45,440 nucleotides of DNA from Actinomycetes bacterium (GCA_021829645.1 JAKBPI010000020.1:1-45440); one strand, 5' to 3'. Numbered from the stretch's first letter, positions 7,362 through 16,524 are shown. The notes: a model not told the origin generated them from the letters alone. Program-made: numbers and translations.

Positions 7362-8405
7362 ATGAAACAAACTTCTGCCATAGTTTTAGCTGCCGGGTTG
7401 GGCAAGCGTATGAATTCGGAGTTACCTAAGCCGCTTCACCCCATCTGCGGCAGGGCCATGATCACGCACGTATTGGATGCTTTGATTCCGCTGGGGTTGG
7501 AAAAAGTGGTTGTGGTGGTCGGACACGGAGCACGTCTGGTGATTGAAGAAGTTTCTTCATTTTTTGATGGCCGTCTCAAACTGGAATTTGTCGAACAGCA
7601 CACCCCACTTGGCACAGGGGATGCCGTTAAGGTGGCTCTTACCTGTTTTTCTGATGCCTACGAGAGCAACGCCCGAGACAGTGATATCCTCATATTGCCG
7701 GGAGATGCTCCGCTAATTTTGACAGAAACCCTCTCCGAGCTGATTCGCGTGCATCAGGAGCACTCATCGGTGGCGACTTTACTTTCCGTGTTTATGGGAG
7801 ATCCCACCGGTTATGGAAGAATCCTCAGGGATAAACACGGCAATGTCTCCAGGATCGTCGAAGAAAAAGACGCCGACCCGGAAGAAAAGCTTCTCAACGA
7901 AGTCGGTACTTCCGTATACGTGTTTCGCCAAAGCGCCCTCACTCCCGCACTGCGGATTTTATCGCCTAAAAACGCCCAGAACGAGTACTACCTTACTGAC
8001 GTGATAGAGGTATTGCGCAACGTTGGCTATGAAATAAAAGCCGTAACGGCAGCGGATGAAAGTGAAGTAGCCGGTGTCAATGACCGTGCACAACTGGCCT
8101 TGGCTGAAAGCGAACTCAGGCGTCGCATCAACGCATTGCATATGGCCAATGGCGTCACCATGGCAGATCCCGGACACGTCTATATCGATAAAATGGTTGA
8201 AATAGAAAAAGACGTGACTCTGTTGCCCGGGGTGATACTGCAAGGGACTACTTACGTGGCTTCCGGTTCCGTTTTGGGTCCATTTGTGAGACTGCAAAAT
8301 TGCCGTGTAGGTTCCGGGTCGCGTATAGAGTTCGCCTCTCTTTGCGATATGAAGTTGGAAGACGACACCGTTATTTCATTAGCTCCCGAACGACATATCC
8401 GATAA
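7362..8405 (+). CDS. glmU: UDP-N-acetylglucosamine pyrophosphorylase, truncated GlmU without acetyltransferase half
   Basis: A 347-residue GlmU-type protein; the usual length is about 450-480. The N-terminal uridyltransferase domain (about 1-232) is intact, with LAAGLGKRMNSELPKPLHPICG, a QxxPLGTGDAV motif, the GDAPLI metal site, DPTGYGRI, EEKDA and NEYYLTDV. This half converts GlcNAc-1-phosphate and UTP to UDP-GlcNAc. The left-handed beta-helix begins (about 255-335) but stops where the acetyltransferase catalytic part should start; the Arg/Lys/His/Asn residues that bind and acetylate glucosamine-1-phosphate are absent. Only 107 bases separate the stop from prs, so the missing third cannot be hidden in another frame. 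GGAG at 7354-7357 supports the start. Either the acetyltransferase is supplied elsewhere or the gene is decaying; intact downstream genes favour the first. Confidence 0.85.
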   Translation: MKQTSAIVLAAGLGKRMNSELPKPLHPICGRAMITHVLDALIPLGLEKVVVVVGHGARLVIEEVSSFFDGRLKLEFVEQHTPLGTGDAVKVALTCFSDAYESNARDSDILILPGDAPLILTETLSELIRVHQEHSSVATLLSVFMGDPTGYGRILRDKHGNVSRIVEEKDADPEEKLLNEVGTSVYVFRQSALTPALRILSPKNAQNEYYLTDVIEVLRNVGYEIKAVTAADESEVAGVNDRAQLALAESELRRRINALHMANGVTMADPGHVYIDKMVEIEKDVTLLPGVILQGTTYVASGSVLGPFVRLQNCRVGSGSRIEFASLCDMKLEDDTVISLAPERHIR

Positions 8406-8512
8406 AGCCGCTACTTGGTCATACGAAAAAGATCTCTCCAATAAGAGTGAGTTTTTGCCAATTGCTCTTGAAATATGCAATAGTGTTTAAAGCCGTAAGG
8501 GGTAAGTAATAA

Positions 8513-9481
8513 ATGGAATCACCGCAAACGCGCAAACTGGAATTGTTCAGCGGCAACACTCATCGCGTATTGGCAGAAAAAATAGCGGCTTGTCTGGGTT
8601 TGGAGTTGGGAGAGGCCAACTTACAGGCTTTTGCCAACGGAGAGTTCCACTGCAAATACGGTTCCTCTATCAGGGGCGCAGACGTCTTTATAGTACAGAC
8701 CCACGCTTATCCCATTAATGACTCCATAATGGAACAGCTCATCATGATCGACGCCGCCAAAAGGGCTTCGGCTAAGCGCATTACCGCGGTATGTCCTTAC
8801 TTTGGCTACTCCCGACAGGACAGGAAAGCTTCCGGCAGGGAGCCCATCACAGCTAAATTGCTGGCAGATTTATTGACTGCGGCTGGCTGTGACAGGGTCG
8901 TAAGTGTGGATCTGCACTCTGGCCAGATACAGGGATTTTTCAATTATCCCGTTGACCACCTTACCGCTGCTCCCGTCTTGGTGGAGTATTTACGAAAAGC
9001 CGGGACGGCTAAGGATGTTATCGTTTCCCCGGATGCCGGCAGGTTGAAAGTTGCCGAGCGTTTCAGCCAGCAACTCGGTTCAGATGTGGCTGTTATTCAC
9101 AAGAGGCGTCCCCACGGCCAGATCAATACCGTGGAAGCTCTCGGGGTGATCGGAGATGTTAAAGGCAGGCGCTGCATCATTATAGATGACATGATTGACA
9201 CGGCGGGAACTGTCTGTGCCGCAGCGGAACGTTTGACTGACGAGGGAGCCGTGGATGTTTGGGTTATGGCCACACACGGGTTACTGTCTGATCCGGCTGC
9301 CCAAAGGTTAACTAAAGCCCCTATTTCTAAAGTAGTAGTAACTGATACGCTTCCCATAGCACCGGATAAAATACCAAATTTGGAAGTGCTTTCCGTGGCA
9401 CAATTGCTTGCCGATGCGATTAGTGCTGTTTTTGAAGACACTTCTGTTTCCAAAATCTTTGGCGGTGACAACCTTTCCTAG
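8513..9481 (+). CDS. prs: Ribose-phosphate pyrophosphokinase (PRPP synthetase)
   Basis: A 322-residue class I PRPP synthetase, making phosphoribosyl diphosphate from ribose-5-phosphate and ATP for nucleotide, His, Trp and NAD synthesis. The family markers are all in place: SGNTHRVLAEKIA at the N-terminus, NGEFHCKYGSSIRGADVFIVQ, the flexible-loop segment PYFGYSRQDRK, VDLHSGQIQGFF, SPDAGRLKVAERF and the PRPP-binding IIIDDMIDTAGT. The length is normal. AAGGGG at 8497-8502, ten bases before the ATG, is the likely ribosome binding site. It follows glmU on the same strand as in many Gram-positive genomes, which supports co-transcription, and it precedes rplY. Confidence 0.97.
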   Translation: MESPQTRKLELFSGNTHRVLAEKIAACLGLELGEANLQAFANGEFHCKYGSSIRGADVFIVQTHAYPINDSIMEQLIMIDAAKRASAKRITAVCPYFGYSRQDRKASGREPITAKLLADLLTAAGCDRVVSVDLHSGQIQGFFNYPVDHLTAAPVLVEYLRKAGTAKDVIVSPDAGRLKVAERFSQQLGSDVAVIHKRRPHGQINTVEALGVIGDVKGRRCIIIDDMIDTAGTVCAAAERLTDEGAVDVWVMATHGLLSDPAAQRLTKAPISKVVVTDTLPIAPDKIPNLEVLSVAQLLADAISAVFEDTSVSKIFGGDNLS

Positions 9482-9549
9482 CAAAGCGGTCTTTTTTCAA
9501 GACTTGGGCTATCGGGGGAGTTTTTCAGTGTAAAATATCGGTGAGTTAT

Positions 9550-9617
9550 TACCGTCGACGTCTTTTATAAGCGTAAAACAAGTTTTGGCGACGGTATGTT
9601 TGCGTGAAACATGTTTC
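9550..9617 (+). promoter_or_regulatory. Structured leader of rplY
   Basis: A perfect 8-pair outer stem TACCGTCG(9550-9557)/CGACGGTA(9589-9596) encloses AAAAC-AA-GTTTT (9575-9586). It is followed by the 12-base palindrome GAAACATGTTTC (9606-9617). AGGAG at 9639-9643 lies downstream and is left free. A TAAAAT -10-like box at 9531-9536 would start a transcript just upstream. An autoregulatory r-protein leader is plausible but unproven. Confidence 0.4.
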
Positions 9618-9651
9618 CCGTTTTACAAAAAGTCGGATAGGAGTAAATTCT

Positions 9652-10254
9652 ATGGCAGAGTTACAGCTGGTAGCTGAAAGGCGAACCGAAATAGGGTCCA
9701 GAGAAAGTAAAAGGCTTAGGCGTTCCGGACGCGTTCCGGCCGTGCTTTACGGGCATGGCAACGATCCTATAGCCATTAGCGTAGATGCCAAAGAATTGCG
9801 TCAGGTGTTTTCACACGGGCACGGGGCAAATGCTTTCCTCTCTCTCAATATAGACGGCAAGAAGCATTCTGCTCTCGCTAAAACGGTGCAGCACCACAAA
9901 GTCCGCCAAGTTATTTCACATATTGATTTCCAGTTGGTCAACAGAAACGAAGTTATCTCTGTGGACGTGCCGCTTGAGTTTGTCGGAGATCCGGTGAACG
10001 TTACCCGTTATCACGGTACCGTTGAGCATCTGGCTTCCTCTGTCTCTCTGAAATCTACACCGGAAAAGATTCCGAACGCCATTACGGTGGATATTTCCCA
10101 CATGAACGTGGATCAAATTTTATCTGCTGCCGATCTTGTTATTCCCAAAGGCGTGGAGTTGGATACGGACCCCGGTTTTCAGATAGCCATAGCCCATGCC
10201 GGACGCGGTGTGGCCACGGAAAGCTCGGAGGACGACAACTCCGCTTCCTCATAA
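9652..10254 (+). CDS. rplY: 50S ribosomal protein L25/general stress protein CTC
   Basis: A 200-residue protein of the long (TL5/CTC) form of L25, which binds 5S rRNA in the large subunit. The N-terminal domain (about 1-90) carries the typical RTEIGSRESKRLRRSGRVPAVLYGHG segment, and the C-terminal beta domain (about 95-185) has HIDFQLV, VPLEFVGD, and ITVDISHMNVDQ. The tail is acidic and Ser-rich. The start is the ATG at 9652 with AGGAG eight bases upstream; an earlier in-frame start would add an implausible 16-residue lead. The gene sits between prs and pth, a conserved arrangement, and has a structured leader. Confidence 0.95.
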   Translation: MAELQLVAERRTEIGSRESKRLRRSGRVPAVLYGHGNDPIAISVDAKELRQVFSHGHGANAFLSLNIDGKKHSALAKTVQHHKVRQVISHIDFQLVNRNEVISVDVPLEFVGDPVNVTRYHGTVEHLASSVSLKSTPEKIPNAITVDISHMNVDQILSAADLVIPKGVELDTDPGFQIAIAHAGRGVATESSEDDNSASS

Positions 10255-10339
10255 CCCTGTAGAAGATCTCTCTTTTGTGATGGTTTTGTTTTCGCGCAGA
10301 GCTGCTCAGTCCAACGCCGAGAGAAATCTTGGGGAGGGT

Positions 10340-10936
10340 ATGCCGGAAGTAATAAAGCCGCTCTGGGTGGTCTTAGGTCTTGCCAACCCCGGCTCTCAGT
10401 ATGCCGGTACCCGGCATAACGTCGGAGCCGAAGCCGTGCAGGAGATAGCAGATGAGCGGGACCTCTCTCTGAAGTCGGAAAAAGGCATAGCGGCTACGGT
10501 GGCTTCATATGAGGATAGTCAAAAAAAAGTCGTTTTGGCCAGGTCTAATACGTACATGAACGAATCCGGCCTGGCGGCGCGGGACTTAAAAAAACGTTAT
10601 CGGCTTTACGACCTCTCGCATTTGATAGTGCTGCATGACGAGTTAGACCTGGAGCCGGGTACAGTAAGAATTAAACTGTCGGGGGGCACGGCTGGACATA
10701 ACGGCTTGAAATCTATCCAGTCCTGTCTTGGATCGGCGGACTTTACCCGTGTCAGAATAGGCATCGGCAAACCCTCTCATAACAGATCGGGTGCCAATCA
10801 CGTTCTCGGGCGACCTAACAGCAAAGAGCGTGAAATCCTGGATGTCTCCCTACAGGTGGCTGCCTCGGCGGTAGTCTGGATAACGGAATACGGTATAGAA
10901 TCGGCCATGAATAAATACAACAGCCGGCAGATGTAA
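10340..10936 (+). CDS. pth: Peptidyl-tRNA hydrolase
   Basis: A 198-residue Pth from this start, close to the usual length of about 190. The enzyme releases tRNA from prematurely dropped peptidyl-tRNA. Key residues are visible: the Asn of GLANPG, the catalytic His in GTRHNVG, the Asn in RSNTYMNESG, the VLHDELDLEPG motif and the GGTAGHNGLKSI loop. The start is uncertain: ATG at 10340 has GGGAGGG almost touching it (spacing too short), and an in-frame ATG at 10280 would add 20 residues with no good ribosome binding site. I chose 10340 by family length. The gene follows rplY and is followed 28 bases later by mfd. Confidence 0.92.
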   Translation: MPEVIKPLWVVLGLANPGSQYAGTRHNVGAEAVQEIADERDLSLKSEKGIAATVASYEDSQKKVVLARSNTYMNESGLAARDLKKRYRLYDLSHLIVLHDELDLEPGTVRIKLSGGTAGHNGLKSIQSCLGSADFTRVRIGIGKPSHNRSGANHVLGRPNSKEREILDVSLQVAASAVVWITEYGIESAMNKYNSRQM

Positions 10937-10964
10937 TCCAACAGAGGTCAAAGTTTAGAATATT

Positions 10965-13900
10965 GTGCAATCTTCTTTATTAGAAATTATAGCCAAAAGT
11001 CGGTTTTTGACGAATATGTCCGATGGGACTGGCGACTGTTTTGTGATGGCGGAGCAACTGCAGCCATACGTTTTTTCGTCTCTCATACAAGGCGGTAATC
11101 AAAAAAGCGTTGTGCTGATCATCACTCCCACGCAAAACGATGCGGAGCACTTGGTGCACAACATGTCTGTGTTCGCCGGCTCGGAAGTCATATTGCATTT
11201 CCCGGCTTGGGAGACACTCCCGTTTGAGAGAATTTCCCCTACGGCAGAAGTCATGGGAGAACGACTGCGGGTCATCTCCGCAATTGGGCAAAGAGAAAAA
11301 GCCGACGCACAAATCCGGCCAGAAACCTCTTTGGGGACACGTCATATTTCCGAAGATACAACCAAAAGACCTATTGTCGTAGTCGCGTCAGTCAGAGCGC
11401 TTTTGCAAAGAATCTGTCCCGGTATAGAAAATCTAACGCCTATTACCATATCGAAGAACTCCAAACTGCACTTGGAAGCACTACTCAGGGATTTAGTGCA
11501 ATTCGGCTACAGGCGTGAGTATCAGGTGGAGCACAAAGGTGAGTTTGCCGTAAGGGGAGGAATTGTCGATATTTTTCCTCCTATAGCCGCCGAACCGGTT
11601 CGGATCGAGCTTTTCGGTGATGAAGTCGACAGAATAAGTGCTTTTGACGTCTTCGATCAGAGAAGTACCTCTGACTTGGATCAGGTGCATGTCTATTCAG
11701 CTCGCGAAGTTATGCTTTGGCCGTCTCTCAGAGAAAAGGCTGCCGAACTGGCGTTGAGCGCCGACTTTGCGGAGCAACAATTCGCCAGAATAGCCGAAGG
11801 AGAATTCTTCGACGGTATCGAATCATTTTTGCCATGGCTAGATGAGAATCAGCTTCTGTTGCCGGATTTACTCAACGAGAATGACCGGGTCATTTTGGTG
11901 GAACCGCGTAGGATGCGCGATAGGGCAAACGATATTCTGGCTGAGGAAGAATCCATAGCTTCCGGTCTCGCGCTCACCTGGGGCATCCAAGACGTCAGCA
12001 ACCTCCCTAGGCTGCACTTGCATTTTGATAGACTTTTAGCCAAAACAAAGGCCAAGACTTTATCGATATTGCCGGTGACAGACAGAGAAGGCCGTGATGT
12101 CTTGGAGCACTCATCGTGGCCTACCGCCATGGGTGATATGACGGCAATTATAGATAAATTGCGCTTACTGTGTAAAAGTAATTTTACAATCGTCATGTAT
12201 GCCGATCTCCCCTCTTCTGCCAGACGCTTTGCCGACATGTTTGAAGAAGCTTATTTAGAGGTGAATGACTTAATCGGCGACAATGAAGCCGCCGGAGGCA
12301 ACCTGAAGCAAGGGGCTGTCAATGTACTGCTTGGTCAGTTAGACAAAGGTTTTATCCTGAATGATTACAAACTGGCCGTTCTGTGCGAAACAGACATTAC
12401 GCGCAGAACCAGGCCGCATCGGGTTCCAAGGCAACGCAAAAAAGTCACCGAAGGTTTTTTTGACGATCTGAAAGTGGGCGGTTTTGTCGTGCACGATGTG
12501 CACGGTGTCGCACGTTTTGCCGGCATGGTTAAGCGCACAATCGGCAGTTCCGAGCGAGATTACCTTCTTCTCGAGTATAAAGGTGACGACAAACTCTACA
12601 TACCTTCCGATCAGATTGATTCCCTGACGCCGTATACAGGCGGGGATAGTCCGACACTAAGTAGGTTGGGAAACGGTGAATTCCAGCGACAAAAAGCGCG
12701 TGCCAGACAAAAAGTGCGAGAAATCGCACAGGAATTACTTGTTCTGTATCAGCGCAGGCTGCACACCAAAGGTTTTCAATTTTCCCCCGATACTCCTTGG
12801 CAGAGCGAAATGGAACAGTCATTTCCCTATATAGAGACGCGCGATCAGTTGAGGGCCATAGAAGAAGTAAAAGAGGATATGGAAAAAGAGTCGCCCATGG
12901 ACAGACTTGTCTGTGGGGACGTGGGATTTGGCAAGACGGAAGTAGCGATCAGGGCGGCTTTCAAAGCCATACAAGACGGGCGCCAAGTTGCCGTATTGGC
13001 ACCCACCACTCTGTTGGCACAACAGCACTATCAGACATTTAGAGAGCGTTTTATGCCTTATCCTATCAAGGTAGGGATGCTTTCCAGATTTTTGACGCAG
13101 TCCGAACAGAAAAAAGTCGTCCGGTCTCTTTCTGAGGGAGAACTCGATCTCGTTATAGGTACCCACACTCTGCTTTCCGGAAATATCGCATGGAAGCGAT
13201 TGGGTTTATTGATCGTAGACGAAGAGCAGCGTTTTGGGGTTTCTCATAAAGAAGCCATCAAAGCTATGTCAATAGGAGTAGACGTTTTGACTTTGACGGC
13301 AAGTCCCATTCCCAGGACATTGGAAATGGGACTTACGGGTATACGAGATCTTTCCGTTATCGACACCCCACCTGCCATGCGACAACCTATTCTCACATAT
13401 GTGGGCGAGTATGAAGAAAGAGCGGTATCTGAAGCAGTGAGGCGTGAGCTGCTGCGTGAAGGACAGGTGTTCTACGTACACAACAGAGTCACAGACATAG
13501 AGCACATAGCCCATAAGTTGGCTTCTTTGATACCGGAAGCAAGAATTGCCGTAGCACACGGGCAGATGGACGAAGGCCAACTCGAGAAAGTTATTTTGGA
13601 TTTTGCCGACCGCAAGTATGACGTTCTGGTGTGTACTACGATAGTCGAATCCGGTATCGACATGGGAAATGTAAATACTCTCATCATCGACAGGGCCGAT
13701 TTGCTAGGCTTGGGCCAGTTACACCAATTGCGCGGCAGGGTGGGTCGTTCCGGACAAAGAGCTTATGCGTATCTTTTCCATCCAGTGGATCGCGTGTTGA
13801 GTGAAGAAGCCTATGAAAGATTGAAAACCATAGGAGAGTTTAGCGAACTGGGCGCCGGTTTTAAGATAGCTATGCGCGATCTCCAAATAAGAGGAGCCGG

Positions 13901-14489
13901 TAATTTACTTGGTCATGATCAGTCCGGCCATATTGCCTCTGTCGGTTACGACCTTTATGTGCGCATGGTAGCTGAAGCAATTCAGGAGCTCAAAGGTGAA
14001 GAAGTGCCAGTTCCAACCGAAATAAAAGTAGAACTTCCCGTCAAGGCCAACATACCGGCTGGATATATAGAAAAAGAAGATCTGCGACTCGAGGCTTATA
14101 GAATGCTTGCCGGCGTCAAAACCAAAGAGGAGTTGCAGGATCTGGCCGGGCAGTGGCGGGATCGCTTTGGTCCTTTGCCGGAGTCGGTGCAAGAATTGCT
14201 TGTGGCAGCCGAACTCAGGCTGATCTGCCTTGGGCTTGGGATAAAAGAGACATCTGTTATCCCAAGCAAATCCCCTGTTCTTGTCGGATCAAAAAAAGAG
14301 ACGGCAACGGCCCGACTTAGCCCGGTGAAACTGGCGGTATCGGCTCAGGTGAGGCTGCAAAGACTTTACCCGAAAGCCATTTATAAAAGCGATACGGGAC
14401 AGTTGATTCTGCCCCTGGAGAGGAGAGGGAAAGCCTCTTTTGCTCAAGAACTCATTGTGGTGCTGCAACAAGTTTTCCCCCCGTCATAA
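10965..14489 (+). CDS. mfd: Transcription-repair coupling factor Mfd
   Basis: A 1174-residue Mfd of normal length. It displaces stalled RNA polymerase and recruits UvrA to the lesion. The domain order is clear: a UvrB-like N-terminal region (FPAWETLPFE near residue 85, YRREYQVEHKGEFAVRGGIVDIFP), the RNA-polymerase-interacting region (GGFVVHDVHGVARF), then the RecG-like translocase with Walker A GDVGFGKTEVA at about 651, the DEEQ box at about 752, TLTASPIPRTL and QLRGRVGRSG, and the C-terminal UvrA-interaction module. The GTG start lies 28 bases after the pth stop with no strong ribosome binding site, suggesting coupling to pth. The gene ends in a strong terminator. Confidence 0.97.
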   Translation: MQSSLLEIIAKSRFLTNMSDGTGDCFVMAEQLQPYVFSSLIQGGNQKSVVLIITPTQNDAEHLVHNMSVFAGSEVILHFPAWETLPFERISPTAEVMGERLRVISAIGQREKADAQIRPETSLGTRHISEDTTKRPIVVVASVRALLQRICPGIENLTPITISKNSKLHLEALLRDLVQFGYRREYQVEHKGEFAVRGGIVDIFPPIAAEPVRIELFGDEVDRISAFDVFDQRSTSDLDQVHVYSAREVMLWPSLREKAAELALSADFAEQQFARIAEGEFFDGIESFLPWLDENQLLLPDLLNENDRVILVEPRRMRDRANDILAEEESIASGLALTWGIQDVSNLPRLHLHFDRLLAKTKAKTLSILPVTDREGRDVLEHSSWPTAMGDMTAIIDKLRLLCKSNFTIVMYADLPSSARRFADMFEEAYLEVNDLIGDNEAAGGNLKQGAVNVLLGQLDKGFILNDYKLAVLCETDITRRTRPHRVPRQRKKVTEGFFDDLKVGGFVVHDVHGVARFAGMVKRTIGSSERDYLLLEYKGDDKLYIPSDQIDSLTPYTGGDSPTLSRLGNGEFQRQKARARQKVREIAQELLVLYQRRLHTKGFQFSPDTPWQSEMEQSFPYIETRDQLRAIEEVKEDMEKESPMDRLVCGDVGFGKTEVAIRAAFKAIQDGRQVAVLAPTTLLAQQHYQTFRERFMPYPIKVGMLSRFLTQSEQKKVVRSLSEGELDLVIGTHTLLSGNIAWKRLGLLIVDEEQRFGVSHKEAIKAMSIGVDVLTLTASPIPRTLEMGLTGIRDLSVIDTPPAMRQPILTYVGEYEERAVSEAVRRELLREGQVFYVHNRVTDIEHIAHKLASLIPEARIAVAHGQMDEGQLEKVILDFADRKYDVLVCTTIVESGIDMGNVNTLIIDRADLLGLGQLHQLRGRVGRSGQRAYAYLFHPVDRVLSEEAYERLKTIGEFSELGAGFKIAMRDLQIRGAGNLLGHDQSGHIASVGYDLYVRMVAEAIQELKGEEVPVPTEIKVELPVKANIPAGYIEKEDLRLEAYRMLAGVKTKEELQDLAGQWRDRFGPLPESVQELLVAAELRLICLGLGIKETSVIPSKSPVLVGSKKETATARLSPVKLAVSAQVRLQRLYPKAIYKSDTGQLILPLERRGKASFAQELIVVLQQVFPPS

Positions 14490-14524
14490 AACGGCGCAGA
14501 CCGTTACAGCCTACGCCGTTTTAT
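14486..14524. terminator. Strong bidirectional terminator between mfd and the cytochrome b gene
   Basis: An 11-pair perfect stem, ATAAAACGGCG (14486-14496) with CGCCGTTTTAT (14514-14524), and a 17-base loop. The A-rich and T-rich ends serve both strands. It overlaps the mfd stop codon and lies 11 bases from the convergent cytochrome b stop. Confidence 0.85.
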
Positions 14525-14535
14525 AAATATAAACC

Positions 14536-16416
14536 CTATGTCTCGTCAACGCTGTGTAGGTGCAGCCCTTCTTCCTGAGATGAAGTCTCAGATTCTTCGG
14601 GGTGGTTTTTGTACCAAGTTTTCCAAACCAAACGATGTATCGGAATAAGTCTCGGGATGTCACGTATGCCGGGAATGAAGGGTACCAATAGAAGCAAGAC
14701 AGTGGCTATGCCGGTTAGGTAAATGGCTATCAGGTCCACGTTGGCAGAAGAAGAGAAGCCAGGAACCTGGTACCAAAGAGTGTAAAGCCAAAGCCAAGGC
14801 TGACCCGGGTAACTTCCTGATTCGTTCATCACACCCCACTGTGAACCGGTCATGTGCTGTGAGGCGGCCAGACTCGAGAAGTATTGCCCGTCTTCCAGAA
14901 AGAGGAGGGGTTTTGTAAAATTGGTGCCGTAAAAGTCGCTGTTGGATATCAGATCCGTATCCAAAGCACCCGACCTAGCCAAAGCCAGTTCTGAGGATAA
15001 CATGAGCGGTACGGGACCATCGTCTGCTTTGGGCAGGATTGGGGTGCCGTTTTTGAATTTTACCTTAAGCAAGGCTTTTGAATAGTTGTTGGCCCAGTTT
15101 ACCTGTTGTCTTATACCGGCGGCAGTATAAGTTTTGAGAGCAGAAGCAAGTGCGGGATCAGTTACCGCTTCTTTTTTCAGGGGGTTTAGCACAAACGTTG
15201 TGGCGGGATTGATGGGTTCGCGGACTCCGCCCAGACGCTGCCAAGATACGATGACGGTTTGAACATAGCCGCTGTTGTTGTTATAAGGAGGGCCGTATAC
15301 TGCTGTTTCACTGGTACTATTTAGTTCGCTGGCAGCGGTACCAAGGAAGTCAGCGGGAGCAACTTTTGCCCAAGAGGAGACGGTTACCGGGGGGATATCC
15401 GGAGAAGAAAGCAGTGTTGCCAAAAGCAGAACCAAGATAAGGATGATCATGAATGCAGCACTTGCCTCTTTGATAATGTCGTATCTGCGCAGCGGACCGC
15501 GCCAAGAAGCGGCGTCTTCTTTTTTGGCCTTCATCCTGGCCGCCAGACCTTTAGGTCCGAAAGCCGTGCGCTTTTGTGGCAGAGGGTGAGATACTCCCCT
15601 TACTCTCACGAGAAGTACGTGAGCCCCGATGATGGCGATCAGGACGATGGGAATCAGTACTATATGCCACATCAGCATTTGTCCGAAATTCATGAGGTTA
15701 AAAAAGCCACCCAAGCCCGTAGCATTGATAGCGTCTTTACCATTGGTGGAGATCCATTGGGAGTCAAAGTTCTGCTGTGACAGATAACCGGTGAAACACT
15801 CAACGACGGAGGCCATAAAAGCTATCACACCGGTCATCCAGGTAAGTGCTCTTTTACCGCGCCACGCAGACATCCAGAATTTACCCCATAAATGGATAAC
15901 CAGCAGAGCCATAAACAGCTCAACGCTCCATAGGTGCATCGAGTTGAAGAAGTGTCCCACCGTGTTGGAATGCCACCAGTCAGGTCCGCCGAGTGCCAAA
16001 GCAAACCCGGATATGATGGCCATACCAAGAGCTGCCAGACTGCCCACGCCAAAGACATATATCCACGAGGAAACGTAAGCCGGTTGATGGTCCGGTAACA
16101 GTTTACCGGGAGGTAATACTTTTAGACCAAAGTTTCTGATCTTTGCCGTCCACATTTTGGAAGTGTCGTCTTCAGTGCCAGCCGAGGCTCCCGATGGCGC
16201 AGTGCCAACCGCTTTGACGTCATCCGAAGGCTCGTCGGCGGGTTCCGTTTGATTAATTTCTTTGTGCTTAGGGAACGGGAACATCAATGCCAATCCGAAT
16301 ATCACAATCATCACCAAAATGAGTACTAGATTGGAGACCGAAACTTGGAAAATTGACCAATGTAAGTATTTACCCGGCCCGTTTAGGTCTACAACACTGG
16401 CAAAAACAGGAGACAT
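14536..16416 (-). CDS. Cytochrome b (QcrB/b6-type) with large extracytoplasmic insertion
   Basis: A 626-residue diheme cytochrome b. After one N-terminal membrane helix (about 28-48) and a charged linker comes the four-helix cytochrome b core. The heme ligands are H161 and H175 (spacing 14) and H251 and H266 (spacing 15), the second spacing being the b6-like pattern. The core is followed by another helix (about 318-338), a non-membrane stretch of roughly 230 residues rich in Ser/Asn/Tyr/Trp, and a final helix ending in PGIRDIPRLIPIHRLVW, a tail I associate with actinobacterial cytochrome b proteins. It should pass electrons from quinol across the membrane. No Rieske or cytochrome c gene is adjacent, so its partners must be elsewhere or replaced. 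AAGGG before the ATG supports the start, and several dyads and repeats lie upstream. Confidence 0.85.
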   Translation of the reverse strand: MSPVFASVVDLNGPGKYLHWSIFQVSVSNLVLILVMIVIFGLALMFPFPKHKEINQTEPADEPSDDVKAVGTAPSGASAGTEDDTSKMWTAKIRNFGLKVLPPGKLLPDHQPAYVSSWIYVFGVGSLAALGMAIISGFALALGGPDWWHSNTVGHFFNSMHLWSVELFMALLVIHLWGKFWMSAWRGKRALTWMTGVIAFMASVVECFTGYLSQQNFDSQWISTNGKDAINATGLGGFFNLMNFGQMLMWHIVLIPIVLIAIIGAHVLLVRVRGVSHPLPQKRTAFGPKGLAARMKAKKEDAASWRGPLRRYDIIKEASAAFMIILILVLLLATLLSSPDIPPVTVSSWAKVAPADFLGTAASELNSTSETAVYGPPYNNNSGYVQTVIVSWQRLGGVREPINPATTFVLNPLKKEAVTDPALASALKTYTAAGIRQQVNWANNYSKALLKVKFKNGTPILPKADDGPVPLMLSSELALARSGALDTDLISNSDFYGTNFTKPLLFLEDGQYFSSLAASQHMTGSQWGVMNESGSYPGQPWLWLYTLWYQVPGFSSSANVDLIAIYLTGIATVLLLLVPFIPGIRDIPRLIPIHRLVWKTWYKNHPEESETSSQEEGLHLHSVDET

Positions 16417-16439
16417 ATCATTTATCCCTTCAGATTATG

Positions 16440-16458
16440 CGGTTACCTAAGGTAACCG
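16440..16458 (-). promoter_or_regulatory. Perfect dyad upstream of the cytochrome b gene
   Basis: Arms CGGTTACC (16440-16447) and GGTAACCG (16451-16458) are perfect complements around TAA. It lies 24-42 bases before the cytochrome b start codon, where it could be an operator or a 5'-leader hairpin. No factor is assigned. Confidence 0.5.
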
Positions 16459-16524
16459 AGTTTATGGCGGCAATCTAGCGTTTAGATCCAATATAGCTAT
16501 TCTATGAATTTAGAAACACCGTAG

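Noticed and set aside
8300-8509. 69-codon frame over the glmU 3' end as a frameshifted continuation of GlmU
   Set aside because: Its translation has none of the hexapeptide repeats or acetyltransferase residues, so it does not restore the missing domain.
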